Assembly: GCA_034505235.1 (NCBI GenBank) | Contig: JAPDQY010000001.1 | Location: 1 to 64,000 of the forward strand | DNA: 64,000 nt | Direction: 5' to 3' | Origin: Coneutiohabitans thermophilus | GTDB lineage: Bacteria; Zhuqueibacterota; Zhuqueibacteria; Zhuqueibacterales; Zhuqueibacteraceae | Part shown: positions 35,232-44,903 of the stretch, in pieces | Numbering within the stretch: the first letter of the stretch is position 1 | Layout: each line of letters begins with the position of its first letter | The notes under the pieces: generated by a model | Told to the model about the DNA's origin: nothing | The model's database searches: none | Seen by the model: the letters and a program-made list of their open reading frames with translations, nothing else | Position numbers and translations under genes: made by a program

Positions 35232-37070
35232 TCAGCTCTTCTCCTGATTCAGAATCTCTTCCACGACGATGCGTGCCGGAATCGGCAGGCCGTTGTAGTA
35301 ACGCACGCTGCGCAGTTTCGCTTTCACCGCCGCGTCGTGCTCCAGGCCCAGCAGACTGTACATCTGGCCGTCGCGGTTTTGATCCACCACGTAAATCCGC
35401 TGGTGTCTGCTGATGAATTCGTTCACCTCCCCGCCGAAGGGATAGGCGCGCAACCGCAGATAATCTGCCGGCATTTGATGTTGTTCGCGCAAAATATCGA
35501 GCGCCTCCACCACCGCCCAGTGGCTGGTGCCGTAGGCGATGATGCCAATGGCCGAGCCGCTCTCCTGCTCGCACACGGCACCGGGCACGCGCTGCCGCGC
35601 CGTCTCAAATTTGCGCGCCAGCCGGTCCATGTTGCGGCGGTAATCGCCCGGCCGCTCGCTGTACTGCGCCCGCTCATTGTGGCCGCTGCCACGCGTGAAA
35701 TAAGGGGCTTTGGGATGTTTGGTGCCGGGCAGAGTGCGGTAGGGAATCCCGTCGCCGTCCACGTCTTTGTAACGGGCAAATTCCGCCACCTTGTCCAGGT
35801 CTTCGGCCGTGAGAACCTTGCCGCGGCGCAGCGGCTCCGCAGGATAGACAAAGGGATCCGACATCCACAAGTTCATGCCAAGATCGAGATCACTCATCAC
35901 GAACACCGGGGTCTGCAGCTCCTCAGCCAGATTGAAAGCCTGCACGGCCATCGTGAAGCACTCCGCCACGGAACAAGGCAACAGCATCGGGTGTTTGGTA
36001 TCCCCGTGTGAAAGCACCGCGGTCGGGAGAATATCCCCCTGCATCGTGCGTGTCGGCAGGCCGGTGGAGGGGCCGACGCGCTGGATGTCGAAAATCACCA
36101 CGGGAATTTCCGCATAATATCCCAGCCCCACGAACTCGGCCATCAACGAAATCCCGGGACCGGAGGTGGAGGTCATTGCCCGCGCACCAGCCCAGCCCGC
36201 CCCGATCGCCATGCCCAGCGCGGCCAGTTCGTCTTCCGCCTGCACGATGGCAAAGGTGGCTTTCCCGGTTTGCGGGTCGAGGCGATATTTGTTCATGTAT
36301 TCGATCAGCGTTTCACACAGGGAGGAGGAGGGCGTTATGGGATACCAGGTGACCACCGTGACTCCGGCAAACAGGCAGCCAAGCGCGGCGGCAGAATTGC
36401 CGTCGATCACGATCTTGCCGGCAGTGGCGTTCATGCGCTCGACGCGATAGGGCGGCTTTTCCGCAAAATTGTTCCGGGCAAACTCATAGCCGGCCTTGGC
36501 AGCCTCCCAGTTCATCGCGGCCGCCTTGGCCTTGCCCTTGAATTGCTTCAACAGTGCGCGCTCCACTTCCGCCATCTCGATGCCGAGCAGGTAGGCCAGC
36601 ACCCCGTCATAAATCATGTTGCGCACCAGTTTGCGCAGTTTGGCCACCGGACAGACCGGCACCACCAGCTCGTCAAAAGGCACCGGATAAAAGATCACAT
36701 CCTGGCGCAGTTTGTCGAGCTGCAGTGGCGCGTCATAGACCGCCACCGTCCCGGGCGTCAGCCGCATCACATCTTCATTGGCAGTTTCAGGATTCATCGC
36801 CACCAGAATGTCGATCGTCTCACGGCGCGCAATGTAACCGTGCTTGCTCACCCGCACGGTGAACCAGGTGGGCAAGCCTTGAATGTTCGAGGGGAAGAGA
36901 TTTTTTCCGGAGACCGGTATCCCCATTTGAAAAATGGCGCGCATCAGCACCAGGTTCGAGCTTTGACTGCCGGTGCCATTGGCGGTCGCAACATGAATAT
37001 TGAAATCATTCACGCAAACTTCGCCATTTTGCGCAGGGGTGGGGGGTTGGGATTGAACCGCAGTCACCAC
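35232..37070 (-). CDS. korA: 2-oxoacid:ferredoxin oxidoreductase, fused gamma-alpha subunit
   Basis: A 612-residue subunit: an N-terminal gamma domain (GTGSQSSNLVLMRAIFQMG, LFPSNIQGLPTWFTVRVS) joined to the pyrimidine-binding alpha domain (GCLFAGVTVVTWYPITPSSS, MTSTSGPGISLMAEFVGLGYYAEIPVVIFD). This fused form is typical of KorA in many bacteria. A GTG at 37070 follows GAGGTG by four bases and is the likely start. korA and korB are adjacent and co-transcribed; no korC/D or ferredoxin gene is nearby. Works in the cytosol in the TCA cycle or its reverse. Confidence 0.93.
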   Translation of the reverse strand: MVTAVQSQPPTPAQNGEVCVNDFNIHVATANGTGSQSSNLVLMRAIFQMGIPVSGKNLFPSNIQGLPTWFTVRVSKHGYIARRETIDILVAMNPETANEDVMRLTPGTVAVYDAPLQLDKLRQDVIFYPVPFDELVVPVCPVAKLRKLVRNMIYDGVLAYLLGIEMAEVERALLKQFKGKAKAAAMNWEAAKAGYEFARNNFAEKPPYRVERMNATAGKIVIDGNSAAALGCLFAGVTVVTWYPITPSSSLCETLIEYMNKYRLDPQTGKATFAIVQAEDELAALGMAIGAGWAGARAMTSTSGPGISLMAEFVGLGYYAEIPVVIFDIQRVGPSTGLPTRTMQGDILPTAVLSHGDTKHPMLLPCSVAECFTMAVQAFNLAEELQTPVFVMSDLDLGMNLWMSDPFVYPAEPLRRGKVLTAEDLDKVAEFARYKDVDGDGIPYRTLPGTKHPKAPYFTRGSGHNERAQYSERPGDYRRNMDRLARKFETARQRVPGAVCEQESGSAIGIIAYGTSHWAVVEALDILREQHQMPADYLRLRAYPFGGEVNEFISRHQRIYVVDQNRDGQMYSLLGLEHDAAVKAKLRSVRYYNGLPIPARIVVEEILNQEKS

Positions 37071-37158
37071 ATTACACCTCTTGACTCAGTTTGAGATTGA
37101 AAGGTTTGGGCAATTCTGGCACAATGGCGGCCAATATAAAGCGCACCGGCGATAAAAA

Positions 37159-38037
37159 TCAATTGCTTTCTCCCCGGTGCAGGAAGGGGAATTGTTGCCG
37201 CAGCGTGCCGGCGGCAGGCACAGGCGCGCCACCCAGCAGGGCCTGCAATTGCAGTGCGTTGATCAGGCCCTGGCCACGCGGATAGTTGTTGAAGACGATG
37301 CAGCCCAGGGAGGTGCGGGCGAGTGCCGTTTTTACGCGGCTGACAAGCGCGGCCAGTTCGGCTTCTGAATACAAATAATCATGGCGGTCATCACGGCTGG
37401 CTGCCGGCGCCAACCAGGCGGTTAGATTGCGGCCGTCAAAACGCGCATAGGCCACCCGGCCGGGCGTTTCCAGCGGAAAGACAAAGGCCCGGCCCGGGCG
37501 CGGCTGATCAACATGCGCCAGGCACAAGCCCGCCGCCAGCAGACTCCTGCAGACGGTTGTCTCGGACCACGAATGGTGATGCAGCTCGATCACCAGCGTG
37601 TGGCCGGCAAAAGCGTCCGCGAGCCAGTGCAACCAGTCCTGATTGGCGGAGGAATTGGGAAAGGTGTAAGAGAACGAGGCGACCACCGCGGCCAGCCGTT
37701 TCGCACGCACGAGCGGTTCCAGGCCGGCAAGAAACCGTTGCACTTCCGTCAGCGATTGCGCGGAGCGTTCCCGCAACAGTTTCTGCCACAGCCGGGCGGT
37801 AAAGCGCAACCGGCGGTGCGCCTGCACCTGTTCGAGCCAGCGCCGGGTGGTTGCGGGTGCCAGGGGCTGGTAATAGCTCGCAGTGATTTCGATGAGATCA
37901 AAGGCGTGCGCCAGCCGGGCAAGGATCTCGTCACGGTTGCCGTTGGCCAAACCGGCAAAGCGTGCGGAATCCTCCCAGCCGGCAACACCGAGATGGAGAT
38001 TCTGCGGCAGGGCCGAGGTGGGCGACAACGGCTTCAT
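37159..38037 (-). CDS. DUF72 family protein
   Basis: About 292 residues of the DUF72 (YecE-like) TIM-barrel family. It begins LHLGVAGWEDSARF and shows FDLIEITASYYQPL, FTARLWQKLL, ELHHHSWSE and a C-terminal VFNNYPRGQGLINALQLQALL, all family landmarks. Start at MKPLS (38037) because preceding residues are not family-like. Biochemical function is unknown. mobA lies 120 bases upstream and korA is divergent in grouping but on the same strand. Confidence 0.82.
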   Translation of the reverse strand: MKPLSPTSALPQNLHLGVAGWEDSARFAGLANGNRDEILARLAHAFDLIEITASYYQPLAPATTRRWLEQVQAHRRLRFTARLWQKLLRERSAQSLTEVQRFLAGLEPLVRAKRLAAVVASFSYTFPNSSANQDWLHWLADAFAGHTLVIELHHHSWSETTVCRSLLAAGLCLAHVDQPRPGRAFVFPLETPGRVAYARFDGRNLTAWLAPAASRDDRHDYLYSEAELAALVSRVKTALARTSLGCIVFNNYPRGQGLINALQLQALLGGAPVPAAGTLRQQFPFLHRGESN

Positions 38038-38157
38038 GCTCGGATCACAGCTTTGCAATAGATTCAACCACCGCGTGGTCCCGTCCTGTTGGCAAGCCTG
38101 TTGGTGGCCACGGCCACCGCGCCATGCTGGCACGGCCCGTCCGTTGCCGGCGACAAC

Positions 38158-38790
38158 TCATTTTCCGGCAGGACCTGCCGCAGGCACGGTGCCGGGTTGC
38201 CCGGAAAACTTCGCCAGCAGGTTCTGATAATCTGTTTCCGTATTCACGTTGTAAAACGACTGCAGTGTGGCATCCACCTGCCGCACTTCGGCCTCACTCA
38301 CCACGCGCACGCGCACCTGCGAAAGCCAGCCGGTCATGCGCAATTGGTCGGCCGCGAGCGCCCGCGCGATGACGGGCAGACAAGTCTTGTCATAAATCGC
38401 GCACAACGGCTGCAGGCGGTCATGCACATGGGGGATGACAACATCGAAGCCGCTGCTCCTGGCCATCAAGTCCCGGGCCAGCTCCGGCAACAACCGCGGC
38501 ATGTCGCAGGCGCACACAAAATTCTTCGGCAGCGGAGAATGCAGCAGTCCGGCATGCAAGCCGCCCAGGCTGTTTTTACCGGTAATGAGATCGTAAACAA
38601 TGCGGCCAACAGGTGAGGCGAGTTGGTGATCCGGCGTGGTGACGATCAGCACGTGCGCAAAGACCTGCTGCAGGCGCGTGGCAAGCGAAGCCAGAAGTGT
38701 CGTGCCCTGCCACGGCAACAGCGCCTTGTCGCGGCCAAAACGGCTGCTCTTCCCGCCAGCCAGAATGATCGCAGCGCCCGTGGAGGTCAT
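38158..38790 (-). CDS. mobA: Molybdenum cofactor guanylyltransferase
   Basis: MobA attaches GMP to molybdopterin to give the bis-MGD form. The 210-residue product has the nucleotide-binding AIILAGGKSSRFGRDKALL at residues 7-25, NSLGGLHAGL, and CDMPRLLPEL with the metal-binding aspartate. AAAGGGA precedes the ATG by four bases. Its presence with moeA implies at least one bis-MGD enzyme elsewhere in the genome; none is in the window. Confidence 0.9.
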   Translation of the reverse strand: MTSTGAAIILAGGKSSRFGRDKALLPWQGTTLLASLATRLQQVFAHVLIVTTPDHQLASPVGRIVYDLITGKNSLGGLHAGLLHSPLPKNFVCACDMPRLLPELARDLMARSSGFDVVIPHVHDRLQPLCAIYDKTCLPVIARALAADQLRMTGWLSQVRVRVVSEAEVRQVDATLQSFYNVNTETDYQNLLAKFSGQPGTVPAAGPAGK

Positions 38791-38813
38791 GCCGTCCCTT
38801 TCACTGCCAGCCT

Positions 38814-39443
38814 TTATTGGTTGGATTGCGCTTCCACTCTTGCGAAAGTCACCGCCGGGTCATCGATGATGAAGCAGTAGGCCCGGGCTTGCTCGCCGGG
38901 AGTTTGGGAGAAAGCGGGATCGCTGGCAGCTTCGCCGATATACCAGGACACGGTGCGGGAGGGCAGGGCACTGGCGGTGTCCGAGGCTTCGGTGAGATAG
39001 CGTTTGCCATCGCCAAACTCCAGCACGATGAACACACGCGGCTCCGGCGTCCGTTTGCGCTCCGCGGCCATCACCGCCGCCAGCCGACCGCGGCGTTCCG
39101 CCTCCGGCACGGACAACGGAAAATCGAAGGGATTGACGCTCAGCGTCTGCCAGGGCAGCGCGACACTGCCGGCGGCAGTCACTTGATTGGCGCCCGGCGA
39201 GCGGTGATACGTAACCGTCACCGGGTTGATCACCAGCAAATATTTGCTGTGATCCTGCAGAAAGTCCAGCGACTGGATTTGGACGGCGGGGTGGCGGCTG
39301 ACTTCCATGGTGTCGGCCACAGCCACGGCCGCCGAGTCACTCCCGGCCGGTGCGGAAGCCTGCCGGTTTTTCAAAATTCCCCCGCCTGCAAAGAGCAGCC
39401 AAAAGATGGCGCCTCCGGCAACGAGTTTGAGCAGGGTTTCCAT
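38814..39443 (-). CDS. Membrane-anchored hypothetical protein
   Basis: A 209-residue protein with an N-terminal transmembrane helix (LLKLVAGGAIFWLLFAGGGI), a Ser/Ala-rich linker and a beta-rich soluble domain (VQIQSLDFLQDHSKYLLVIN, RVFIVLEFGDGKRYLTEAS). A good GGGAGGGG site precedes the ATG. It ends 23 bases before mobA, so the two may be co-transcribed. No family was recognised. Confidence 0.6.
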   Translation of the reverse strand: METLLKLVAGGAIFWLLFAGGGILKNRQASAPAGSDSAAVAVADTMEVSRHPAVQIQSLDFLQDHSKYLLVINPVTVTYHRSPGANQVTAAGSVALPWQTLSVNPFDFPLSVPEAERRGRLAAVMAAERKRTPEPRVFIVLEFGDGKRYLTEASDTASALPSRTVSWYIGEAASDPAFSQTPGEQARAYCFIIDDPAVTFARVEAQSNQ

Positions 39444-39940
39444 GATCCCCTCCCGTGAGGCCCGGATCGGTCACAAACTTGACCGGGCGGAATTGCCTTT
39501 CACGCACCCGGGATCATCATGCGGGGAACAGCTCTTCTCAACAAGCAGCACGGTCATGGCGGTTGTTGATCCCATCCGGCCGGGAATTGCTGAAAAGGCG
39601 CATCCCGCGTCGCAGGTTCAACGGGTGCACACACCGAGTTCACCCTGTCCAACCAGTTTCTGTTCGCAAAGGTTTCAAGCCCGGCTGAGCCGGGGTGTCT
39701 CACAGGCCGAATCTTGCAAAACCCTGAAGATTTTTATGCCCCGGCCAGGCCATTGCTGGAACATTTTAGTAGTCACCGTTGCGGACGGATAATAACCACT
39801 GGTGGTTCACATTGAAAGAAAATGTCGCGCGGACAGCTTGTTTGCATGCCGGCTGGAAATCCGCGCTACAGCATTTGACTGCACATCGGCGGGCGACCTC
39901 ATTCTAACTCCCACCTGGGAGAGAAGCAAGGACAAATTCC

Positions 39941-40005
39941 GCCATCGCGTAATGTCTCAGTTGCGTGTGGGAACAGTCGCGCAGACCTGTTGTCTGCAGG
40001 CAGGA
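39941..40005 (-). repeat. Dispersed repeat family 2, copy 4 (inverted)
   Basis: Read on the minus strand: CCTGCCTGCAGACAACAGG, TCTGCGCGACTG, TTCCCACACGCAACTGAGAC, ATTACGCGATGG. It aligns along its length with 30445-30506. Confidence 0.6.
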
Positions 40006-40129
40006 GTGCCCATTGCTGCCAACTTTTGGGAAAGGCAAGCCAATTGCGGGCAAAACAATTCACAAGCAAGGACAGAAAGATGAAGCAAAATTCAGCGGGC
40101 GGGTTTTCATCAAAAACATTCCAGCTCTC

Positions 40130-40373
40130 TGAATTTTGCACCCAGATGGATCCCCTCCGCGAGCAACGCCGATGGGATCGCGACGCCCCCCAGGGGGTGG
40201 TGCAGAAAAAATTTTTCCGGCCAACGTGCGGTCAACTCCGTCAGGAGAGAGCGACTGGGTTGTTCTCAAGAAACCGTGCCCGATCATGAGAAATTCGACA
40301 GGCCACTCCTGAGGGAGTTTTGTGAATACGTCATTTCTTCCGGGCAACAGCAAGCCGGCAGGCAAAATTCAGG
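40130..40373 (+). repeat. Dispersed repeat family 1, copy C
   Basis: The longest copy alongside copy B. Shared landmarks in order are CTCCGCGAG, GGATCGCGAC, GGGGGTGGTGCA, GGTCAACTCCGTCAGGAG, GATCATGAGAAATTCGACAG, and the core 40305-40373 (ACTCCTGAGGGAGTTTTGTG through GCAAAATTCAGG). Confidence 0.68.
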
Positions 40374-40515
40374 TGGTTGCCTGGCAAGAGCGCTGAATAT
40401 CTTTCTGCCATAAATCTTTTTGTCATGACTTGCTTGAAAAAGTTGGTGACATTGCGCAGGGATGCCTGCACTGCTCCACAAGTTACCGGGGGATTACCCG
40501 GCCCGCAAAAAGCGG

Positions 40516-40543
40516 TTGACATTCCTGATTTTTATGCTACATT
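40516..40543 (+). promoter_or_regulatory. Putative sigma-70-type promoter
   Basis: TTGACA at 40516-40521, a 16-base spacer, and TACATT at 40538-40543. It faces the AmmeMemoRadiSam B gene, giving a leader of about 390 bases. The leader has GC-rich inverted segments (GCCGGG/CCCCGGC near 40720-40735) but no recognised riboswitch. Confidence 0.4.
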
Positions 40544-40938
40544 GCTGCCGGCAAATGCGCGCTGTGAGCGGCACACGGTGCGAATTTCATGCGGTAATCG
40601 CATCGGAAAAATTTGTTGCCGTGTGCGCAAAAGGATTTCCGCGAAGCGGACGGACGCAAGCCGGGCGAAGACCACGGAAGAAAGTGAATGATTTTTTGGT
40701 CTCCTGCCGGTGGCCGGGATAATTGCCCCGGCATCTGTGCAAAGATGTTTCAGCCCCGGCGGAGGGTGCTTTCCCCACCCGTGTCGTGCCAACGTTGATG
40801 TTCTTCCGCGGACAAGGCGTTGCAAGAAGATGTCGGAAGTTGGCGATTTCGGAGGAACAGAAACCACTCCTCACGCGACGAGAGCCAAGCCAGGCATGAC
40901 TTTTCAGTTGTGCCTTTTTGTTTTTGGGAGATGACGCC

Positions 40939-41817
40939 ATGGCAAATCCACACAAGCAATACGAGCCGGTGGCGGGCGAGGCCGTCAGAGCGGCGGCAGT
41001 GGCGGGCATGTTCTATCCGGAAAATCCGCAAGTGCTCAGCCGGGTCGTAAACGACTTGCTGGCGCAAACGCAGATTGAATCATCCCCCGGCCGTTTTGTC
41101 GCCGGCATCGCCCCGCACGCCGGCTATCGTTACTCCGGGCCGGTTGCCGCCCACACCTATGCACTCCTGCGCCACCAGCCGCCGGCAACCATTGTCCTGA
41201 TTGCGCCCAGCCATTGGGAATATTTTCCGTTCGTCTCCGTTTTTTCCGGCCGCGGCTACTGCACGCCGCTTGGCGAGGTGCCGGTGGCGGCTGCACTCGC
41301 CGGGCAGCTCATCCAAAAGCATGAGAACTTCCTGGCCACCTGGCACGGCCATCGCGTCCAGGCGGAGGGCGGCGAACATGCCATCGAGGTGCAACTGCCG
41401 TTTGTGCAGCGCGTGGCCCCGGACGCGACGATCCTGCCGATTGTGATGGGCGAGCAAAGCTGGGACTTGTGCGAGGCCCTGGGGCAGGCCCTGGCTGAGC
41501 TGGCAACGGAGACGCCACTGGCCATCATCGCCAGCTCGGATCTTTCCCACTATCACAACGATGCCGAGGCGCGCCGCCGCGACGGGTATTTCATCGAGCT
41601 GTTGCAGGCCGGCGAGCCGGAACCGCTGTACGAGGCGCTGCAACAGCGGGTCTGCGAGGCCTGCGGCGGCGGCCCGATTGTGGCCGCGCTGCTCGCCGCC
41701 CGCCGGCTGGGTGCAGCTCACGTGCGCGTGTTGCGCTATCAGAACTCCGGCGACACCAGCGGCGACTACAGCCGCGTCGTCGGTTATGTCGCCGCCGCCT
41801 TTGAACGCATGCCGTAA
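40939..41817 (+). CDS. amrB: AmmeMemoRadiSam system protein B (Memo family)
   Basis: A 292-residue Memo-fold protein, related to extradiol dioxygenases. Conserved histidine motifs are visible: APHAGYRYSGPVAAHTY, IAPSHWEYF, GEHAIEVQLPF and SSDLSHYH. GGAG lies eight bases upstream of the ATG. It precedes the AMMECR1-type protein A by 35 bases, the normal order. The third member, the radical SAM enzyme (AmrS), is not in the window. The chemistry of this system is not established to my knowledge, beyond human Memo and AMMECR1 links to redox and kidney disease. Confidence 0.9.
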   Translation: MANPHKQYEPVAGEAVRAAAVAGMFYPENPQVLSRVVNDLLAQTQIESSPGRFVAGIAPHAGYRYSGPVAAHTYALLRHQPPATIVLIAPSHWEYFPFVSVFSGRGYCTPLGEVPVAAALAGQLIQKHENFLATWHGHRVQAEGGEHAIEVQLPFVQRVAPDATILPIVMGEQSWDLCEALGQALAELATETPLAIIASSDLSHYHNDAEARRRDGYFIELLQAGEPEPLYEALQQRVCEACGGGPIVAALLAARRLGAAHVRVLRYQNSGDTSGDYSRVVGYVAAAFERMP

Positions 41818-41852
41818 CGGCCGACGGCGCCACCGCAGGCCAGCGAGGTCGC

Positions 41853-42407
41853 ATGATGCTCTCCGACCGGCAAAAGGCCGCTTTGCTGCAGCTCGCGCGT
41901 GACGCGATCCAGGCCAGCCTGCGCGGTGAGCCGGAAGTCACCCCGCCCGCCACACCCGAGCCCGGCTTGGCCGGGATGCAAGCCGGCGTGTTCATCAGTC
42001 TGCATGTCGGCGGGGAGCTGCGCGGCTGCATTGGCAGTATCGAACACACCCGGCCCTTGCTGGACTCGGTATGTGCCATGGCGGTTGCTGCCGCCTGCAA
42101 CGACCCGCGCTTTGAGCCGCTGCGCCTGGAGGAACTGCCCGACACCCGCATTGAAATTTCCGTGCTCACCCCGCTGCAAGCGCTGCGCAATCTGCAGGAT
42201 TTGCAGATCGGCAAACATGGTGTGATGATCCGCCTCGGCAAACGTCACGGCCTGTTGCTGCCGCAAGTGGCCGCGCAACGCGGTTGGGATGCCGGCACTT
42301 TCGTGCGCCACGTTTGCCGCAAAGCCGGCCTGCCGGAAGACGCCTGGCAGGATCCCAAGGCCGAGCTGCTCTATTTCAGCGCCGAAGTTTTCTCGGATCA
42401 GCCGTGA
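41853..42407 (+). CDS. amrA: AmmeMemoRadiSam system protein A (AMMECR1 family)
   Basis: A 184-residue AMMECR1-domain protein. The signature LRGCIGSIE lies at about residues 56-64, and NDPRFEPLRLEELPDTRIEISVLTP and GLLLPQVAAQRGWDAGTFV are typical blocks. It sits directly after protein B and before a dGTPase-like gene, all on the plus strand, probably co-transcribed. Function of the domain is unknown; the LRGCIGS cysteine is conserved and could be catalytic. Confidence 0.9.
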   Translation: MMLSDRQKAALLQLARDAIQASLRGEPEVTPPATPEPGLAGMQAGVFISLHVGGELRGCIGSIEHTRPLLDSVCAMAVAAACNDPRFEPLRLEELPDTRIEISVLTPLQALRNLQDLQIGKHGVMIRLGKRHGLLLPQVAAQRGWDAGTFVRHVCRKAGLPEDAWQDPKAELLYFSAEVFSDQP

Positions 42408-42464
42408 ACCGCGCGCCCATCGCACAACCGGTGGCCGCAGACCCGCCGCACTTGCGCTGCTGAT

Positions 42465-43766
42465 ATGACCTACCGCATGCGTACACGGATGGACTGGCTG
42501 GCATGCGAAGACCACTGGCTGGCACCCTATGCCTGCCGCAGTCGCGACGCGCACGCCACCCGCCGCCATCCCGAACCCGAGCATGCCTACCGCGCCGCCT
42601 TTCAGCGCGACCGCGACCGTCTGGTGCATGCCCGCGCCTTTCGCCGGCTGAAACACAAACGCCAGGTCTTCCTCATCACCGAAGGCGATCACTTTCGCAC
42701 ACGCATGACGCACACGCTGGAGGTGGCGCAGATTTCCCGCACCCTGGCGCGCGCCCTCGCCCTCAATGAGGATCTGGTGGAGGCCATCGCGCTTGGCCAT
42801 GATCTCGGCCACACCCCCTTCGGCCATCTCGGCGAACACGTGCTGGACGACATCCTGCAGGGCCGGGATACTTTGGAGGGCAGCCTTTCCCCGCAGGCCA
42901 CCGGCGGCTTCAAACACAACTATCAATCCCTGCGGGTGGTGGATTGGCTCGAGCAAAAGTACACATTCCCCGGCCTCAATCTCACCGCCGCCGTGCGCGA
43001 AGGCATCCTCAAGCACACCCGCTTGAAACGCGGCCAGTATCACTATCCCGACCTCGACACCAGCGGCCTGGCGTTCGAGCAGGAAGTGGCCTCCACGCTG
43101 GAAGGTCAGGTGGTGGCGGTTGCCGACGAGGTGGCACAACGGACGCATGATTTCGAAGACGGCTTGCGCGCCGGCCTGGTCGCGCTCGAAGACATCGCGG
43201 CGCTCGAACTGGTGCAGCTCGTGCAGCAGCAAAGCGGGCTGGCAAAGCTGCGCCACGATCATTACCTCTATTGCAACCGCCTGATCCACGGCCTGGTCAA
43301 TCTGCTGGTGAGTGATCTGATCGAGGAAACACTGCGGCGGGTACAGGCTTTCGAACAGCGCGAGCACCGCTGCCAGCACTTTACCGGGGAGATCGTCGCT
43401 TTCAGCGCGACGGTCGATGCCATGCAGCGCGAGCTCAACAAGTTCATCTATCAACAGATCATCTTCCGGCCGGAGGTGCGCCATGCCGACGAGGATGCAC
43501 GCCAGGTCTTGCGTACGCTCTTTCGTCTGTATCTTGAAGATGCGCGCCTGCTGCCGCCCTCGGCACAACGGGCTGCTGTGGCAGCGGGACCCGGAACCGC
43601 GGGACGCCTGCGCCAGATTGCGGATTTCATCGCCGGCATGACCGATCATTTTGCCCTCGCCGAATTTCAACGGCTGCGCAGCCTCGGCCTGGCGGTGCCG
43701 GATATCGCACTGCAGGACCGGAGTCACCGCCGGCACCTTTCACCGCCTGCCAGCCCGCAGCCCTGA
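42465..43766 (+). CDS. Deoxyguanosinetriphosphate triphosphohydrolase-like HD protein
   Basis: Hydrolyses dNTPs to nucleoside and triphosphate, helping control dNTP pools. The 433-residue product has the family-leading RDRLVHARAFRRLKHKRQVF block and the metal-binding HD pattern: H in RMTHTLEVAQISRTLARAL and HD in AIALGHDLGHTPFGHLGE. VADEVAQRTHDFEDGL follows. Several early ATGs (42465, 42477, 42489) make the start uncertain. It is the third gene of the amrB-amrA cluster and ends 15 bases before ecfA. Confidence 0.9.
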   Translation: MTYRMRTRMDWLACEDHWLAPYACRSRDAHATRRHPEPEHAYRAAFQRDRDRLVHARAFRRLKHKRQVFLITEGDHFRTRMTHTLEVAQISRTLARALALNEDLVEAIALGHDLGHTPFGHLGEHVLDDILQGRDTLEGSLSPQATGGFKHNYQSLRVVDWLEQKYTFPGLNLTAAVREGILKHTRLKRGQYHYPDLDTSGLAFEQEVASTLEGQVVAVADEVAQRTHDFEDGLRAGLVALEDIAALELVQLVQQQSGLAKLRHDHYLYCNRLIHGLVNLLVSDLIEETLRRVQAFEQREHRCQHFTGEIVAFSATVDAMQRELNKFIYQQIIFRPEVRHADEDARQVLRTLFRLYLEDARLLPPSAQRAAVAAGPGTAGRLRQIADFIAGMTDHFALAEFQRLRSLGLAVPDIALQDRSHRRHLSPPASPQP

Positions 43767-43781
43767 CCTGCCAGGAGCCCG

Positions 43782-44636
43782 ATGGAAGTTGTCTTTCACG
43801 AAGTCTCGTTTGCCTATGAGCGTTTTGGCGAGCCTGCCGCGCCGCCGCATGTTGTCCTGCGACGTTTGAACTTCCGAATCGGTGCCGCCGAGGCGGTGGC
43901 CATCGTGGGCCGCTCCGGCTCGGGCAAGACCACGCTCATGCAACTGTTCAACGGTTTGCTCACCCCCACCGCCGGCCGGATTCTGGTGGATGGCGCGGAC
44001 ATCCATGGCCGCGGTTATGATCTGGCGGCGTTGCGCGGACGCATGGGGCTGGCTTTCCAATTTCCCGAGGCACAGCTTTTTGGCATGACGGTCGCCGAAG
44101 ACGTCAGCTTTGGGCCGCGGCAGCAAAAGCGGACACCCGCAGAAGCCCTGGCAGCCGCCCGCACCGGCCTAGCGCAAGTGGGGCTGTCGCCGGATTTCCT
44201 GCCGCGCCATCCCATGACGTTGAGCCAGGGCGAGAAGCGCCGCGTCGCGCTCGCCGGCATTCTGGCAATGAATCCCGAGATGCTCATTCTCGATGAACCC
44301 ACCGCCAGCCTGGATGCCGCGGGCGTGCGTGAAGTGACACGCCTGCTGCGGCGGTGGCATCAACGCGGTCAAACCGTGGTGATCGTCAGCCATGACATGG
44401 ACCTGGTGGCGGCGCTGGCGCAGCGCGTGCTGGTGTTGCATGCCGGCGAGATCATCTTCGATGGCCGGCCGGCGGAGCTGTGGCAGCGCAATGGCGGCAC
44501 GCCGCCGCGCGATTCTCACTCCCTGCCCGATCTGCTGGCGCAGGCAGGCCTGCCATTGCCGCGCGCCGAGCGCGTGCGCCGGCTGCTCACCCGTAAAGGC
44601 CTTGAGCTGCCGGGGAGATTTTGGGCGGACGAATGA
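43782..44636 (+). CDS. ecfA: Energy-coupling-factor transporter-type ATPase
   Basis: A 284-residue ABC ATPase. It shows Walker A GRSGSGKTT (about residues 43-51), a Q-loop FQFPEAQLFG of the ECF type, the signature LSQGEKRRV, Walker B MLILDEPTASLD and the H-loop VSHDMD. The sequence FPEAQLFGMTVAEDVSFGP is typical of EcfA, which powers vitamin and cobalt/nickel uptake with EcfT and an S component. Neither partner is nearby, so it may serve a remote module. AGGAG precedes the ATG by four bases. Confidence 0.85.
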   Translation: MEVVFHEVSFAYERFGEPAAPPHVVLRRLNFRIGAAEAVAIVGRSGSGKTTLMQLFNGLLTPTAGRILVDGADIHGRGYDLAALRGRMGLAFQFPEAQLFGMTVAEDVSFGPRQQKRTPAEALAAARTGLAQVGLSPDFLPRHPMTLSQGEKRRVALAGILAMNPEMLILDEPTASLDAAGVREVTRLLRRWHQRGQTVVIVSHDMDLVAALAQRVLVLHAGEIIFDGRPAELWQRNGGTPPRDSHSLPDLLAQAGLPLPRAERVRRLLTRKGLELPGRFWADE

Positions 44637-44903
44637 AGTGAAGGTTGACTCTTCCCCAATAAGCAGCATACAGCGCCAGGCCGGTTCCCGATCGCACCGG
44701 CTTTCCGGCCCAGGGCTGTTAAAACTTTTTCGCAGCAACAAAATCCCAAAGCCGAAGCACGCAAGCCGGCGAAGCCGCGGGGGCTTCGCCCAGAGTGACC
44801 CTGCCGTCGCGCTGCGACGGTGGCTTTGTTCTGCGCGGGGCAGACGATTCCCGCCGTGACCGCGTTGTCGTTCACGGCATCGCAGCAAACCGAAAGGATT
44901 CCC

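Larger units (their letters stand above)
39444..40938. other. Long gene-poor block with repeats and a possible promoter
   Basis: About 1.5 kb. It carries an inverted family-2 repeat (39941-40005), a long family-1 repeat (40130-40373) and a sigma-70-like promoter (40516-40543) facing the downstream plus-strand genes. Frames of 60-160 codons exist on both strands but none shows a recognisable domain. Confidence 0.55.
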
